A DNA stretch of 64,000 bases from an uncultured Tenacibaculum sp. Its GTDB lineage: Bacteria; Bacteroidota; Bacteroidia; Flavobacteriales; Flavobacteriaceae. The stretch spans positions 1 through 64,000 of the forward strand of contig CANMCD010000008.1 of assembly GCA_947496185.1 (NCBI GenBank), given 5' to 3'. Position 1 is the first letter of the stretch. Each line of letters opens with the position of its first letter. The notes under the pieces are model-generated. The model ran no database searches. It had not been told where the DNA came from and saw only the letters and a program-made list of their open reading frames with translations. The translations under genes and the position numbers were made by a program. Shown piece after piece: positions 13,901-21,697 of the stretch.

Positions 13901-16900
13901 GAAGCATTAGCGTCATAAGACGATGCTAACGGCATTATATGAGTAAAATACCCTAGTGTATTTTCTGAATCTGGCATAGCACGTCCTCCAACAGGAATAC
14001 CAATTACCATCTCTTTCTGTCTACATAATTTTAACAGTAAAATTTCAAATACAGACAAGAAAGTCATAAAAGGCGTAAGCCCCTTTTTACCACTCCATTT
14101 TTTTATCTTCTGTATTTTGTCTGCTCCAATTTTTACATTGACATTATGATTTCTATTCTTGTTTTCTTCTTTTTTATCAAAAGGCAAGTTTACACGTAAG
14201 GGCAAACTACTGTACGTATCAAAAAGATATTTTTCATGATCTTTCCATTCCTGTGTTTCTTTTTGCTTGCTTAACCATTCTGTATAAGCCCCATAAGATA
14301 TTATTTCTCTCTTAGGCAACGCTTCTCCTCTGACAAGCGAATTATAATTTTCTACCAGTTGATTCAAGAAAATAACACACGACCATCCATCAGAAATGAT
14401 ATGATGCATGCTAGTAAAAAACTGATACTCATTAGCAGCTAACTTCACCAAGTATACTTTTATTAGGGAAGTATCCGACAAAGAAAAAGGAGTAGTCAGT
14501 TGTTCCGCTACAAAAGCATCATATGTTTTATTTGTGTTAGATAAATCTACTTCATTAAATGGTACTGCAGTTTCTGGATGATATACCAGCTGTTTTCCAT
14601 CTTCCGAAAACCTACTTTTAATGATTTTCTGTTCGTTGCATAATGCTTCAAATGCTTTTTTTAAGACAGGAATGTTTAAATTTCCCTTTACGTGCGCGCT
14701 GAACGTGAGCCGATAGGCCAGAGCTAACTCTGGGTCGATTTCGTCAAGTACAAATAATTGTTTTTGTGCTAACGTTGTTTCTGAAATTGTGATTTCTTCT
14801 TTACGAGCTTCTACTAAAGGAGTAGTCGTTTTGTCAACTTTATATACCTCATAAACACTTTCACTAATAGCTTTGTAAATATCTTCAATATCATCATCTG
14901 TATGGGCAAATGTCAAAAACAAGTTATTAGATGACAATGCATATACTCCTTTTTGAAGTAACTTGAATACTAAAATATCCGATACCCCCACATTCTTAAA
15001 GGCAAACAATGAACCGAATCGGACCATTTTAATAGGAATACCTTCCTTTTTATAGTACGCATTTAAACGATCTACTAAATTCTTCGTCTTTAAGTTCAAT
15101 TCAGTATAAGCCTGTGTACCAATTCTTTTTATTTCTGTTAGAATTGCCTTTGAAGTAGCCATTGTCAAAGGGTGACGCGTAAAAGTACCTGCTACAAAGG
15201 TTCTATTTACTGTCGGATACGAATCATCTCCGTAACGCCACGTTCCTCCGTCTACTGCATCTAAATATTTTTTTGACCCTGCTACGATTCCAATCGGCAT
15301 TCCTCCTCCTACTATTTTTCCATAAGTAGCCATATCTGCTTTTATCCCATAGTACTCTTGTGCTCCTCCGGGTAAAATTCTAAACCCTGTAATCATTTCG
15401 TCAAAGATTAATGGAATATCTAAAGATGCTGTTACTTTACGGATTGCCTGTAAGGTCTCTTTGGGTTGATAGTCTGGATACCTACTTCTTACAGGTTCTA
15501 TTAACACCCCTGCAATATCATCGGCATGCTTCTCTATTTGTTCGATAATATCTTCGTCTGAATAACTCAACACGATTAAATCTTGTACCGAATTTTTGGT
15601 AATTCCAGCAACCATCGGAACAACTTCATTGTCATTTTCTCCCGGTACACCTAATACTACATCTGCATGACCGTGGTACGAACCTGAGAAAATAACTATT
15701 TTTCTTTTCCCTGTAACCGATCTTGCCAAACGTAATGCAAATGATACAGCTTCACTACCTGTATTGGCAAAACAAACGCGCTCTGCCCCTGTTATTTCAG
15801 AAACTAATGAGGCAACCTCTCCTGATAATTTTGAAAATGGTCCGATATTTATACCACTATCTACTTGATCGTGCATCGCTTTATTTATAAAGCTTGGTTG
15901 GTGACCAAAAATGCAAGAACCAAATCCCATAATAACATCCAAATAACTATTGCCATCAATATCTGTAAATCGAGCTCCTTTAGCCTTTTCACTGATAATC
16001 GGATAAATCATTTCCTTGGTTGCCATATTGAATCTAAATGCCGACCCTGAATCTGACATTACGGGTAAATACTTTGCCGCGTATTCTTTAGACTTTGCTG
16101 TTTTTTCGGTAAACTCCTTTATCAACCGAGGCAATTCTTCTTGTTGATCTTTCGGCAATTCATTAAAATAAACAGCTTGCTGAGCGTAAAAAGGCAAAAT
16201 GGCCTTTTTTTGCGGTTGCTCCGCTGTCTTAATTACTCCATTGGTACTGGGAGAAGTTACTGTAACTGGTACAACTCCATTTGTATTGTTAACTGCGGTA
16301 CTTTCTTGTGAAAAACTACCATTATTTGTGGGAGTAGCTACTTGAGCAGAGGGATTTAAATAAGCCGAAAGCAGCTGATTTTGTTGTAATAATATCTGGT
16401 TTTGTTGCTCAAATTGCTGCTTTAAAATATGAATTGGTGAATCCGCATTTACAACCACTTGTTGCTGTATTGGTTGATTTTGGATACTCGGTTGAACTCC
16501 CTGAATAGGATTCGTATGAATTCCATTACTTTGAGGAGTAACTTCAGATTCTACTAACTCATCTACTTTAGCGGCTTCTTGTATTACTGGCTTTTGCACT
16601 GGAGCAGGAACAATTGACTCAGTATAATTATCTTTCGTTTCTGCAACTATGTATTCAATAAGTTCATCTAAGTTTGCAATATCTTCAAATAAAGTTCTTA
16701 CGGATATTGCTACACCAAATTTCTTTTTGATCTTTTTGATTAACTCCATCAAAACTAAGGAATCAACACCTAACTCAAAAAGAGATGCTTCTGAAGTAAC
16801 CTCTTCAATATCCATGTGAAGTGTTTGAGAAATCATTTTTTTCAATTGATCTCCTACTTCTTTATAAATAGTTGACGACATATTATTGGTAGTTTGGTTT

Positions 16901-19900
16901 TTTGTTAGTGCTACGTTTGATATTATCTTTTCTTCTGCTATCCAATATCTTTTACGCTGAAAAGCATACGTAGGAACATGTATTTTTTTAGTTTCTCTTC
17001 CCTCATAGAATTTTTTCCAATCTATATTTTGTCCTTGCTCATATAATTCTGATAAACTCTCGAATAACATGATCAAATCATTCTTGTTTTTTCTGAGCGA
17101 TGGTAACCATACTGCCTGTGTACTATCCTTAACGCATCTACTTCCTTGGGCAATTAATACAGGGTGTGGTCCTATCTCTAAATACGTATTTATCTCCATC
17201 GCCTCCAATGTCTGCATTCCCTCTAAAAAAGAAACAGCAGCACTAATATGTTTTACCCAATAATTTGGATCAACCACTTGTTCATTACCTAACTTACCTG
17301 AAACATTGCTAATAATGTCTATCGTAGGTTTTTGGTAAGATATACTTGAAGCTACCTCCTTGAACTCTTCAAGTATTTCTTGCATCAATGGAGAATGAAA
17401 TGCTTGTGATACTTCCAGTTCTCTATGCTTTATTCCTTCTGAAGTCAACACTGTACAAATCTCACTAACGGCGATACTTTCTCCAGAAATAACCGTCTGA
17501 TTCGGACTATTAGTTGCAGCAATACTTACCGTTTTCTCATACCCTTCTATCAGTTTTTTAGCTTTATTTTCATCACACTGAATAGAAACCATACTTCCAT
17601 TTTCTGAAATTTGATTCATTAAACGACCTCTAGTCGCTACTAATTTCAAACCATCATCTAAACTAAACACTCCTGCAATACATGCAGCTGTTAGCTCTCC
17701 TAAACTGTGTCCTAGCAACACATCGGGCTTAACACCCCAACTTTGCCATAGTTTACACAAAGCATACTCAATAGAAAATAATGCAGGTTGTGTATAATTT
17801 GTTTGAACTAATAGTTTGCTTTCTTTACTTCCTTCTTCTGCAAAAATTACTGACAATAAATTCATTTCTAAATGTGCATCTAAAATATGAGCACAAACAT
17901 CAAGTGATGACCTAAAAACAGGTTCAGATTCATACAATAGTTTCCCCATTTGAATATATTGTGAACCTTGTCCGGTAAATAAGAAAGCTGTTTTTGATGA
18001 TTTCTTTTTATTCGTATCATCCAAATCAAATCCTGCTAACTTTCTTTGTAAGTCTTCTTTACTTGAACAAACCAATCCAACTCTATTATCAAAATGGTTT
18101 CGAGTAGAAGCTAGATTAAAAGACAATTCTGATAAATCTACATTGTTAGTTTTTTCTAAATACTGCAATGTATGAAGTACCTGATCTTTTAATCCTGCTT
18201 CATTCTTACTTGAAATCGGAATAAATTCATACGGTCTTTTCGGAAGTCTTACATGTACAGAATCATCAGAAGGTACTGGAGCTTCTTCTAAGATAACATG
18301 TGCATTTGTTCCTCCAAATCCAAACGAACTTACCCCTGCTTTTCGTACTGTATTTTTATTTGTTTTCCACTCTTGTAGTGAAGTAGGTATGGTAACATTA
18401 AGCTTTTCCCAAGCAATGTATTTATTGGGGGTATTGAAATGAATTTGCTTTGGAATTTGTTCATTTTTCAAACACAAAATTGCTTTAATAAACCCAGCTA
18501 TTCCTGCCGCAGACTCAAGATGCCCAATATTTGCCTTTACAGCTCCTATTGTGAGGGGTTCGTTTTTGCCCCTACCTTTACCATAAACGGCATTAAGTGC
18601 ATTAATCTCTATAGGGTCTCCTAAAGAAGTACCCGTACCATGTGACTCTATATAGGCTACTTCTGATGGCTTTACATTAGCAGATTGCAATGCAGACTTA
18701 ATTACATCTTGCTGTGCCAATCCATTCGGAGCCGTGAGTCCATTACTCTTTCCGTCTTGATTGATTGCACTGCCTTTTACTACAGCCAAAATGGTATCTC
18801 CATCTTTTTGAGCCTCTGACAAAGGCTTTAACAATACCAATCCAGCTCCTTCACTTCTTACATAACCATTTGCTGTATCGTCAAAAGTTTTACATCTACC
18901 GTCTACTGCCATCATTTTTGCTTGTGATAAAGCAATAGTTGTTTCTGGCGCAATGATCAAGTTTACTCCTCCTGCAATAGCCATTTTACAGTCTCCATTA
19001 CGTAAATCTCTGACCGCATTGTGAATACTAACCAAAGAAGAAGAACATGCAGTATCTATTGCCATACTTGGCCCTCTAAAATCATAATAATAAGAAAGCC
19101 TATTTGCTAAAATACTCAGTGCACCTCCAGTTCCTGAATATACATCTCTTTTATCTTCTTTAAATAATGATTTATAATCATTTTGAATCGCTCCAATATA
19201 TACCCCTGTTTTGGTTTTACTCAAATTCTTTGGCACGTAACCTGACCGTTCAAAAAGCTCATAACTAAGTTCTAATAAAATACGCTGTTGAGGATCCATT
19301 TGCTTTGCCTCTCTTGGTGATATTCCGAAGAAAGAAGCATCAAACTCGGCAACTTTATCAACGAAACCACCATAGCGTGTATTCATTTTGTCCGAAGGCA
19401 GTTCTTCAGCATTGTCATAATAAGCATTTATATCCCAACGATCCGACGGAACTTCAACGATCGCATCCGCTCCTTGAACCAAATTCCCCCAAAATTCTTC
19501 AATAGAATTCGCTCCTGGAAATTTACAAGCTGCCCCAATAACAGCAATCGGTTCATTTTGTTTACTAAATTTTTCTTCTTGTTTAAAAAGACCTTGTTCT
19601 TCTTTTAAAAGATAAGTTGCAAGATCAATAACACTAGGGTAATCATATAATAATGTAGGTTGAATATCTGTTTTTAAGTAATCTGATAATAGCCCTGAAA
19701 GCCTAACTCCCTGAATAGAGGTCATCCCTAATTCAGCAAAAGACATACTTATATTTTCTTTAGTAATAGGAACACTAAATTCTTCTTGAATAGTTTTTAA
19801 CAACCAAGTTACCAAACTACTCCCTATTACATCTATATCCAATGGAACAATTGGAGTTGAAGTTTCTTTATTTTGAGAAGCTATTTTTACAATATCAGCT

Positions 19901-21678
19901 GTCCATTCAGCAAGCACACCTCCTAAATCGCCAGATTCGTAAGCTTTTCTTGTTCCTAATCGTTGAATTTTTCCACTTGAAGTTTTCTTTACCCTACCTG
20001 GGTTTACCAAAACAATCTTATATACTGGCAATTCATGTTGAGCAAGTACTATTTTAGCTATATCTTTAAAGATACTATCTGCATCATACGTTCGAATAGA
20101 CGTTCTTTTAATCTCTTGAAAAATAACCAGCTTATCTTGGTCACCTATACGAACGGTAGCAGCCGCACCTGCATTATTTTGTAGATCAGGAATGGCATAT
20201 TGTATGGTTCTTTCAATGTCTTGTGGAAAATGATTCACTCCATTGAAAATCATCATTTCTTTTAATCGACCCGATATATATATTTCTCCATTGTAGAGGA
20301 ATCCCATATCTCCACTACGTAAATAGGGGCCGTATTTTGTATTCTCTTTGCCTTCTTCATGGCAAAAAGCATTAAAAATTTCTTCTGTTACTTCTTTTTT
20401 ATTCCAATACCCTTTGGCAACACTGTCTCCACTTAACCAAATTTCTCCTACCTCATCTTCTTTACAAATAGCCTTGGTTTCAGGATTTACAATTTTAACT
20501 TCATATTCTTTAGATACAGGGCCATTTCCTATCAATTTAACTACATCATCTTTATCTGCTTTTATCGCTCGTTCGCCTGTAACTATTTCAATATTTTTTT
20601 CGTGAAGTTTCTTTTTATCTAATGAAATCATGGTAGGCTCTAAACCATGTTCCCTTCCACTAATGGCTAAAGTGGTTTCGGCCATTCCATACCCTGGAAC
20701 AAAAGTTCCCTTATTGAATCCGATAGATTTAAAACGATTATAGAATTTATCCATCGTATCAAACCTTATGGGTTCCGACCCATTAACCGCAGATGTCCAA
20801 GAACTTAAATCAATTCCTTCTAGGTCTTCTTCTTTAATTTGATTGGTACATAAATCATACGCAAAGTTTGGCCCACAACTAATGTGTGCTTTATATTTAG
20901 ATATCAATCTAAACCATCGAATAGGTTTTTGAATAAAAGCAGTGGGAGGAAATACTAACAGCTCAAAACCAATATAAAAAGCTTGAAGTATATTGCCAAT
21001 CAATCCCATATCGTGATAAATAGGCAACCAAGAAACTCCTATGGTTTCCCCTGTCGTTTTACAACTATTACTAAATAATTGACTATTATCAATAATGTTT
21101 ATATGATTAACAATAACTCCCTTTGGATCTCCTGTAGATCCTGATGTATATTGAAGAAATGCTATCGTTTCGGGCGTAACTTCTGGAAAAACAACATCAC
21201 GAACTACCTCTTCCATTAAGTTCGTCTGAGCCCAAATTACATCCGAAAAAACATCACCATCAAACCAAGAATAACATTTATCATACACTTCTGTCGAAGT
21301 AAGAATTAGTGGAGCATTACTATCCTCTACTATTTTCTCTAATCTACCAATTCTACGTTTTCCTTGAGGAGGGAAAGCTGGTACAGCAATCACACCAGCT
21401 AACATACAGCCATAGAAAGCATCTAAAAAGTCTAAACCCGACGGAAACAATAACAACACTCTATCGCCAGGGCTGACATGTTGTAATATATTTGATGCTA
21501 TAATTTTAGAGCGCTCATAAAGTTCTGTAAAAGTTCTAGAGTCTGTTTCCTCCTCGCCATTAGCAAAAAATCTGTATAAAACCTTATCTGGAGTTTGGTT
21601 TATATGTTTGTGAAATATATGTAATAATGTCTCACCTGAAGCGTTTGCTTCAGAATTCAATTGGTTTACCGATAACAT
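1939..21678 (-). CDS. Hybrid PKS/NRPS: FAAL-ACP-KS-AT-ACP-AMT-(C-A-PCP)x4, beta-amino lipopeptide synthetase
   Basis: 6579 residues. Approximate domain order: fatty acyl-AMP ligase 1-590 (YTSGSTGDPKG near 176, YHDMGLIG); ACP 620-690 (GMTS); ketosynthase 705-1125 (DTACSSSL near 878, ESHGTGT, NIGHLE); acyltransferase 1235-1540 (GHSLGE near 1324, QAFHS near 1424, pointing to malonyl-CoA); ACP 1600-1675 (GVDSL); Gln-rich linker 1680-1840; class III aminotransferase 1850-2260 (Lys in TYGKIVGGG near 2119); then four C-A-PCP modules with PCP serines near 3327, 4382, 5434 and 6514. My reading of the ten A-domain pocket positions gives DIWEMVADDK, DFWNIGMVHK (Thr), DVWHLSLIDK (Ser) and DIWQLTADDK. C1-C3 have HHxxxDG; C4 has HHVIMDH. 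No epimerase or thioesterase is present. Known family logic: a fatty acid is extended by malonyl, aminated at C3, then elongated by four residues. The last 25 residues are acidic, a likely docking tail. The product identity is inference. Confidence 0.95.
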   Translation of the reverse strand: MLSVNQLNSEANASGETLLHIFHKHINQTPDKVLYRFFANGEEETDSRTFTELYERSKIIASNILQHVSPGDRVLLLFPSGLDFLDAFYGCMLAGVIAVPAFPPQGKRRIGRLEKIVEDSNAPLILTSTEVYDKCYSWFDGDVFSDVIWAQTNLMEEVVRDVVFPEVTPETIAFLQYTSGSTGDPKGVIVNHINIIDNSQLFSNSCKTTGETIGVSWLPIYHDMGLIGNILQAFYIGFELLVFPPTAFIQKPIRWFRLISKYKAHISCGPNFAYDLCTNQIKEEDLEGIDLSSWTSAVNGSEPIRFDTMDKFYNRFKSIGFNKGTFVPGYGMAETTLAISGREHGLEPTMISLDKKKLHEKNIEIVTGERAIKADKDDVVKLIGNGPVSKEYEVKIVNPETKAICKEDEVGEIWLSGDSVAKGYWNKKEVTEEIFNAFCHEEGKENTKYGPYLRSGDMGFLYNGEIYISGRLKEMMIFNGVNHFPQDIERTIQYAIPDLQNNAGAAATVRIGDQDKLVIFQEIKRTSIRTYDADSIFKDIAKIVLAQHELPVYKIVLVNPGRVKKTSSGKIQRLGTRKAYESGDLGGVLAEWTADIVKIASQNKETSTPIVPLDIDVIGSSLVTWLLKTIQEEFSVPITKENISMSFAELGMTSIQGVRLSGLLSDYLKTDIQPTLLYDYPSVIDLATYLLKEEQGLFKQEEKFSKQNEPIAVIGAACKFPGANSIEEFWGNLVQGADAIVEVPSDRWDINAYYDNAEELPSDKMNTRYGGFVDKVAEFDASFFGISPREAKQMDPQQRILLELSYELFERSGYVPKNLSKTKTGVYIGAIQNDYKSLFKEDKRDVYSGTGGALSILANRLSYYYDFRGPSMAIDTACSSSLVSIHNAVRDLRNGDCKMAIAGGVNLIIAPETTIALSQAKMMAVDGRCKTFDDTANGYVRSEGAGLVLLKPLSEAQKDGDTILAVVKGSAINQDGKSNGLTAPNGLAQQDVIKSALQSANVKPSEVAYIESHGTGTSLGDPIEINALNAVYGKGRGKNEPLTIGAVKANIGHLESAAGIAGFIKAILCLKNEQIPKQIHFNTPNKYIAWEKLNVTIPTSLQEWKTNKNTVRKAGVSSFGFGGTNAHVILEEAPVPSDDSVHVRLPKRPYEFIPISSKNEAGLKDQVLHTLQYLEKTNNVDLSELSFNLASTRNHFDNRVGLVCSSKEDLQRKLAGFDLDDTNKKKSSKTAFLFTGQGSQYIQMGKLLYESEPVFRSSLDVCAHILDAHLEMNLLSVIFAEEGSKESKLLVQTNYTQPALFSIEYALCKLWQSWGVKPDVLLGHSLGELTAACIAGVFSLDDGLKLVATRGRLMNQISENGSMVSIQCDENKAKKLIEGYEKTVSIAATNSPNQTVISGESIAVSEICTVLTSEGIKHRELEVSQAFHSPLMQEILEEFKEVASSISYQKPTIDIISNVSGKLGNEQVVDPNYWVKHISAAVSFLEGMQTLEAMEINTYLEIGPHPVLIAQGSRCVKDSTQAVWLPSLRKNKNDLIMLFESLSELYEQGQNIDWKKFYEGRETKKIHVPTYAFQRKRYWIAEEKIISNVALTKNQTTNNMSSTIYKEVGDQLKKMISQTLHMDIEEVTSEASLFELGVDSLVLMELIKKIKKKFGVAISVRTLFEDIANLDELIEYIVAETKDNYTESIVPAPVQKPVIQEAAKVDELVESEVTPQSNGIHTNPIQGVQPSIQNQPIQQQVVVNADSPIHILKQQFEQQNQILLQQNQLLSAYLNPSAQVATPTNNGSFSQESTAVNNTNGVVPVTVTSPSTNGVIKTAEQPQKKAILPFYAQQAVYFNELPKDQQEELPRLIKEFTEKTAKSKEYAAKYLPVMSDSGSAFRFNMATKEMIYPIISEKAKGARFTDIDGNSYLDVIMGFGSCIFGHQPSFINKAMHDQVDSGINIGPFSKLSGEVASLVSEITGAERVCFANTGSEAVSFALRLARSVTGKRKIVIFSGSYHGHADVVLGVPGENDNEVVPMVAGITKNSVQDLIVLSYSDEDIIEQIEKHADDIAGVLIEPVRSRYPDYQPKETLQAIRKVTASLDIPLIFDEMITGFRILPGGAQEYYGIKADMATYGKIVGGGMPIGIVAGSKKYLDAVDGGTWRYGDDSYPTVNRTFVAGTFTRHPLTMATSKAILTEIKRIGTQAYTELNLKTKNLVDRLNAYYKKEGIPIKMVRFGSLFAFKNVGVSDILVFKLLQKGVYALSSNNLFLTFAHTDDDIEDIYKAISESVYEVYKVDKTTTPLVEARKEEITISETTLAQKQLFVLDEIDPELALAYRLTFSAHVKGNLNIPVLKKAFEALCNEQKIIKSRFSEDGKQLVYHPETAVPFNEVDLSNTNKTYDAFVAEQLTTPFSLSDTSLIKVYLVKLAANEYQFFTSMHHIISDGWSCVIFLNQLVENYNSLVRGEALPKREIISYGAYTEWLSKQKETQEWKDHEKYLFDTYSSLPLRVNLPFDKKEENKNRNHNVNVKIGADKIQKIKKWSGKKGLTPFMTFLSVFEILLLKLCRQKEMVIGIPVGGRAMPDSENTLGYFTHIMPLASSYDANASVTDYLKRLKSRLFDAYEHQDYPYAEFVNLMQREVKKSSDEFINVLFNYDVGIENLGLEGVEAKFEEHYALYNAFDMTFNVVEGHDELMFSINYDQSVMDSSFAERILIYFQEILEKIMEDPSQELRGIKMIPTTEEAILLGKKNTIEGINFNPKEEDLGNDLPINVHFEKIVESNLDEVAVVHNEDSCTYKELNSYANQIAYSLQGMGIKEENSVGVYLDRGVDFVGVMLGIIKSGGVYTPLDTQNTPKRIDKVLAENNFSVLITTSSLLSDLTPTTDVAILLVDQVVASLVDRYKALGKTLYDKSYIEKQQVSNPANVNRMDSWAYILFTSGSTGAPKGAITRHDGAMNHLLAEYKLLELPDGFSFLQSAGIGSDISVWQILGPILKGGVCVVVDKEELLDYQSLLKTINKQKVSLLEFVPTYTWGLLTYIKENNIQKAFESVAWIMLVGEAIPVELVNELRRLYPHLRITNAYGPCEASDDVIQYEIREDLTEDQLRVPIGTVIPNMNVAIVDNDFQLSPIGVPGELCVSGVGVGAGYIGLPEKTKQSFVRNPFPALLGDVMYRTGDVGRWLPDGNIEFLGREDHQVKIRGHRVELEGIASVLRAPDEIEDTHLLVYKANSGRELLVCFIVLSAIGKEQDEDTIANILKELSQQELPEYMHPSQYCVVDEFPVNLSDKVDKKKLLVLYEAEFAGKRNANANYVAPQNELQEQLAEIWEALLGVSQISIHDNFFELGGHSLLATSLVAEIRKEIAAEITIRNVFENPTLKGLSSVIEKSSKSVQLPEIVAETHEGKTPLSFSQERLWFLDQLQGSLEYHMSGRLLLKGNADIGKVEQALKLLVQRHQVLRTVVKSENGIGYQEVISHDNWKLSSTIINSTDEMEEDIAAFTIKPFDLSKDYMLRAKIYSTDSNDHTLAILIHHIASDGWSESVFIGEFIEVYTALHNEEEVQLPALTIQYADYALWQRKHLKDEVLNEQLTYWEEALSGVSTLSLPLDYPRPSVQDTSGALSYFELDKELKDDLLALCKKEETTLFMVLLSAFKTLLYRYTGQSDICVGTPVANRIQAEVENLVGCFVNTLALRTDLDGAPSFKELLQRVKETTLHSYDNQLVPFERVVDRVVKTRDMSVSPLFQTVFVLQNTPEIADFSMGDVSVSVQENENPNAKFDITLTAEEKTNGISLSIEYCTALFKEETIERIFAHYQELLKGIVKDVTANISEITILSNKEEDILLNVFNSSEVDYPREDTIVSLFRDQVKRKPNNVAISFENKSYTYKELDQRSNQLARYLIKKGIQTEDLVGICIERSLEMIVGLLGILKAGATYVPIDPSYPEDRIEYILKDSAVAFVVTSEQSSGSLLATATFEQILLDKEWQVIAKEPTTKQRVKHLPHHTAYVIYTSGSTGKPKGVLLTHQNVVRLFYHEGNVFDFSDKDVWTMFHSFCFDFSVWEMYGALLFGGRLVIVPDAVTKDTQIFKELLVKEKVTVLNQTPGAFYTLQEEILNESLKHHIRYVIFGGEALNPSYLKRWKDQYSSCKLINMYGITETTVHVTYKEITEKEVLDTKSTIGKAIPTLGCYILDDNLQLLPLGAVGEICVVGEGLAKEYLRREALTNEKFVVNPFDASGKTRLYRSGDLGRLLPNGDIEFIGRKDDQVKIRGYRIELGEIQNVLATHEEIKNCCVLAKEDSFGAKYLVGYVATAKETLDKEVLQAYLQEKLPEYMVPRIWVVLSEMPLTSNGKIDKKKLPLPDNTTFSTKEYVAPSTETQIQLANVWNELLEVEKIGINDDFFELGGHSLLATRLVSAIRNEIGVDIPIRTVFSHPTIASLSEEILITAQKAIIAPVTAQEKPEKIPLSFSQERLWFLDELQGTEDYHVSGGIHFKGSIDQDVLEAALKLIIERHEVLRTVVKTHKGQGYQEVKTTATWRMSRAVATDETKQQELFSSFISRPFDLAADYMLRACLYDLGNEEYVLACVFHHIASDGWSITVFIEELRRIYNALKTSTVVDLPILSQQYSDYALWQRQHMDADFLDKELTYWEKQLKGVAPLELPIDFNRPSVQSNAGTNIYLELNKEFVDQIKKVCQEEKVTLFMFLLSTFKVLLYKYTGQDDISVGTSIANRTQPELEDMIGFFVNTLALRTNEFSEISDFKELLKTVRSTTFDAFDYQATPFEKVVDRVVDNRDMGMSPVFQVMFNFDSIVGEGGLDFSDLEASMYTLDTNTAQFDISLNADEHAEGITLSLEYRTDLFKESTVQRMLASYNKLLLEVVNNASKSIQSLDVVSEEEKTLMLTTFNQTKVDYPTEKTLVDLFEEQVEKTPDATAVIFENEQLTYQELNERSNQLARFLISKGLQTEDLVGICLDRSIEMLVGVLGIIKSGGAYVPIDPAYPSDRISYMLEDAEINLVLSLERHQEVLAGYENIEKIFLDTGWNTIKEESKENVANRCNASSLAYVIYTSGSTGKPKGVMNEHGGVVNRLLWTQSHYNLTSADVILQKTSFCFDVSVWELFWANSCGATLVFAKPEGHKDARYLRETIEQFGVTTIHFVPSMLRAFLSEVSLGDCAPLQRVLCSGEALNVDYVNLFKEKFTGVRLDNLYGPTEAAIDVTSWEVPLDQELSRVLIGKPVANTSLYVLDDYNQLVPIGAKGELCIGGAQVARGYLNREELNSERFVKDPFIDGGRMYRTGDLVRWLSDGNIDYIGRKDNQVKIRGYRIELGEIENALSVIDEVSTCCVLAKEDAFGFKNLVGYVVYEGDFDKNILQDKLLESLPEYMVPKLWVTLEEMPITSNGKLDRKALPAPTGGELSTKEYVAPSTDVEKTLVTIWQDLLAIDRIGINDNFFELGGHSLLIIQLISKLQEATLYLEAKDVFSNPTIKELALKVSSESNGFEVPENKITEETEAITPSMLPLVDVSQEDIDTVVAAIEGGVSNIQDIYPLSPLQEGMHFHHLISDPSEGDLYVNSGLILFESVEKRKAFIDVLNQVVNRHDVLRTCVISKNLPIPVQVVLRNVEIPVEDLSFEEGTDVSKALKDAVENEIHWLDISKGPLMRLFLANDESKNEYYILLRYHHVIMDHVGLEKMMEEILMILSDQEAVLPTPALYRNFIASTLHQKNTLNTEAYFSEQFKDIEEPSFPFGISDIFNQNFGIREKKFLLAKTLSNSITSEAQNLGVSPAVIFHAAWALVVGRCSQKEYAVFGTLLFGRFQGTASAQQSLGVFINTLPLVIDLKGEIEAYVKLVDSRLQELISYEQTSLSDVAKWTAIPNQVPLFSTILNYRHSSEELFEPKEDLGVTFLEAKERSNYPIDIDVDALGEDYELTAHLGVPIDPDQIIRYMVEALEIIVTGLRSKEEITIENLNILPNDEVKLLDDFNATSVSYPLDTTVVDRFKLQVQSSPERIALRFEENSMTYQELEQQSNQVANYLISEGVGKDDLIVICIDRGFDMVIGILGILKAGAAYVPIKPDYPEDRIRLILEDIEASLLITDSSSKEVLSSLELTQKLLVLGENSSEITSQETTAPAISYDPSSLSYVIYTSGSTGTPKGAMIEHVGLLNHLLLMIDELSMNQDSVVAFTAPFTFDISVWQILSGLLVGGEIAIYRESDLLETETFQNSLVAQKVSILQLVPSYALSLLETTSSNKLNHLKYFLVTGEAVTKDVLDKWFAAYPTVPVVNAYGPAEASDDVTLHIMHESPASGLIPIGKPVANTTMYVIDTHERLCPIGVIGELCVGGIGVGRGYVKQPELTQEKFITNPITGEGRFYKTGDLGKWLPDGTLEFVGRKDDQVKVRGHRIELGEIENVLSQIAGISNCCVLAKKDAKGINNLVGYVVVESSFDKKEIQKALDESLPDYMIPRLWVDLTEMPLTPNGKIDKKNLPDPDYSELSSQEYVAPRNETEEQLVAIWHELLGIEKIGVYDNFFELGGHSLLATRLASSIRQKLEVEIAIKDVFEFDTIDELAGHIEFIRLDFEFGNTENDNEDDVITIEL

Positions 21679-21697
21679 TTCTTCAATAGTTTTTTAA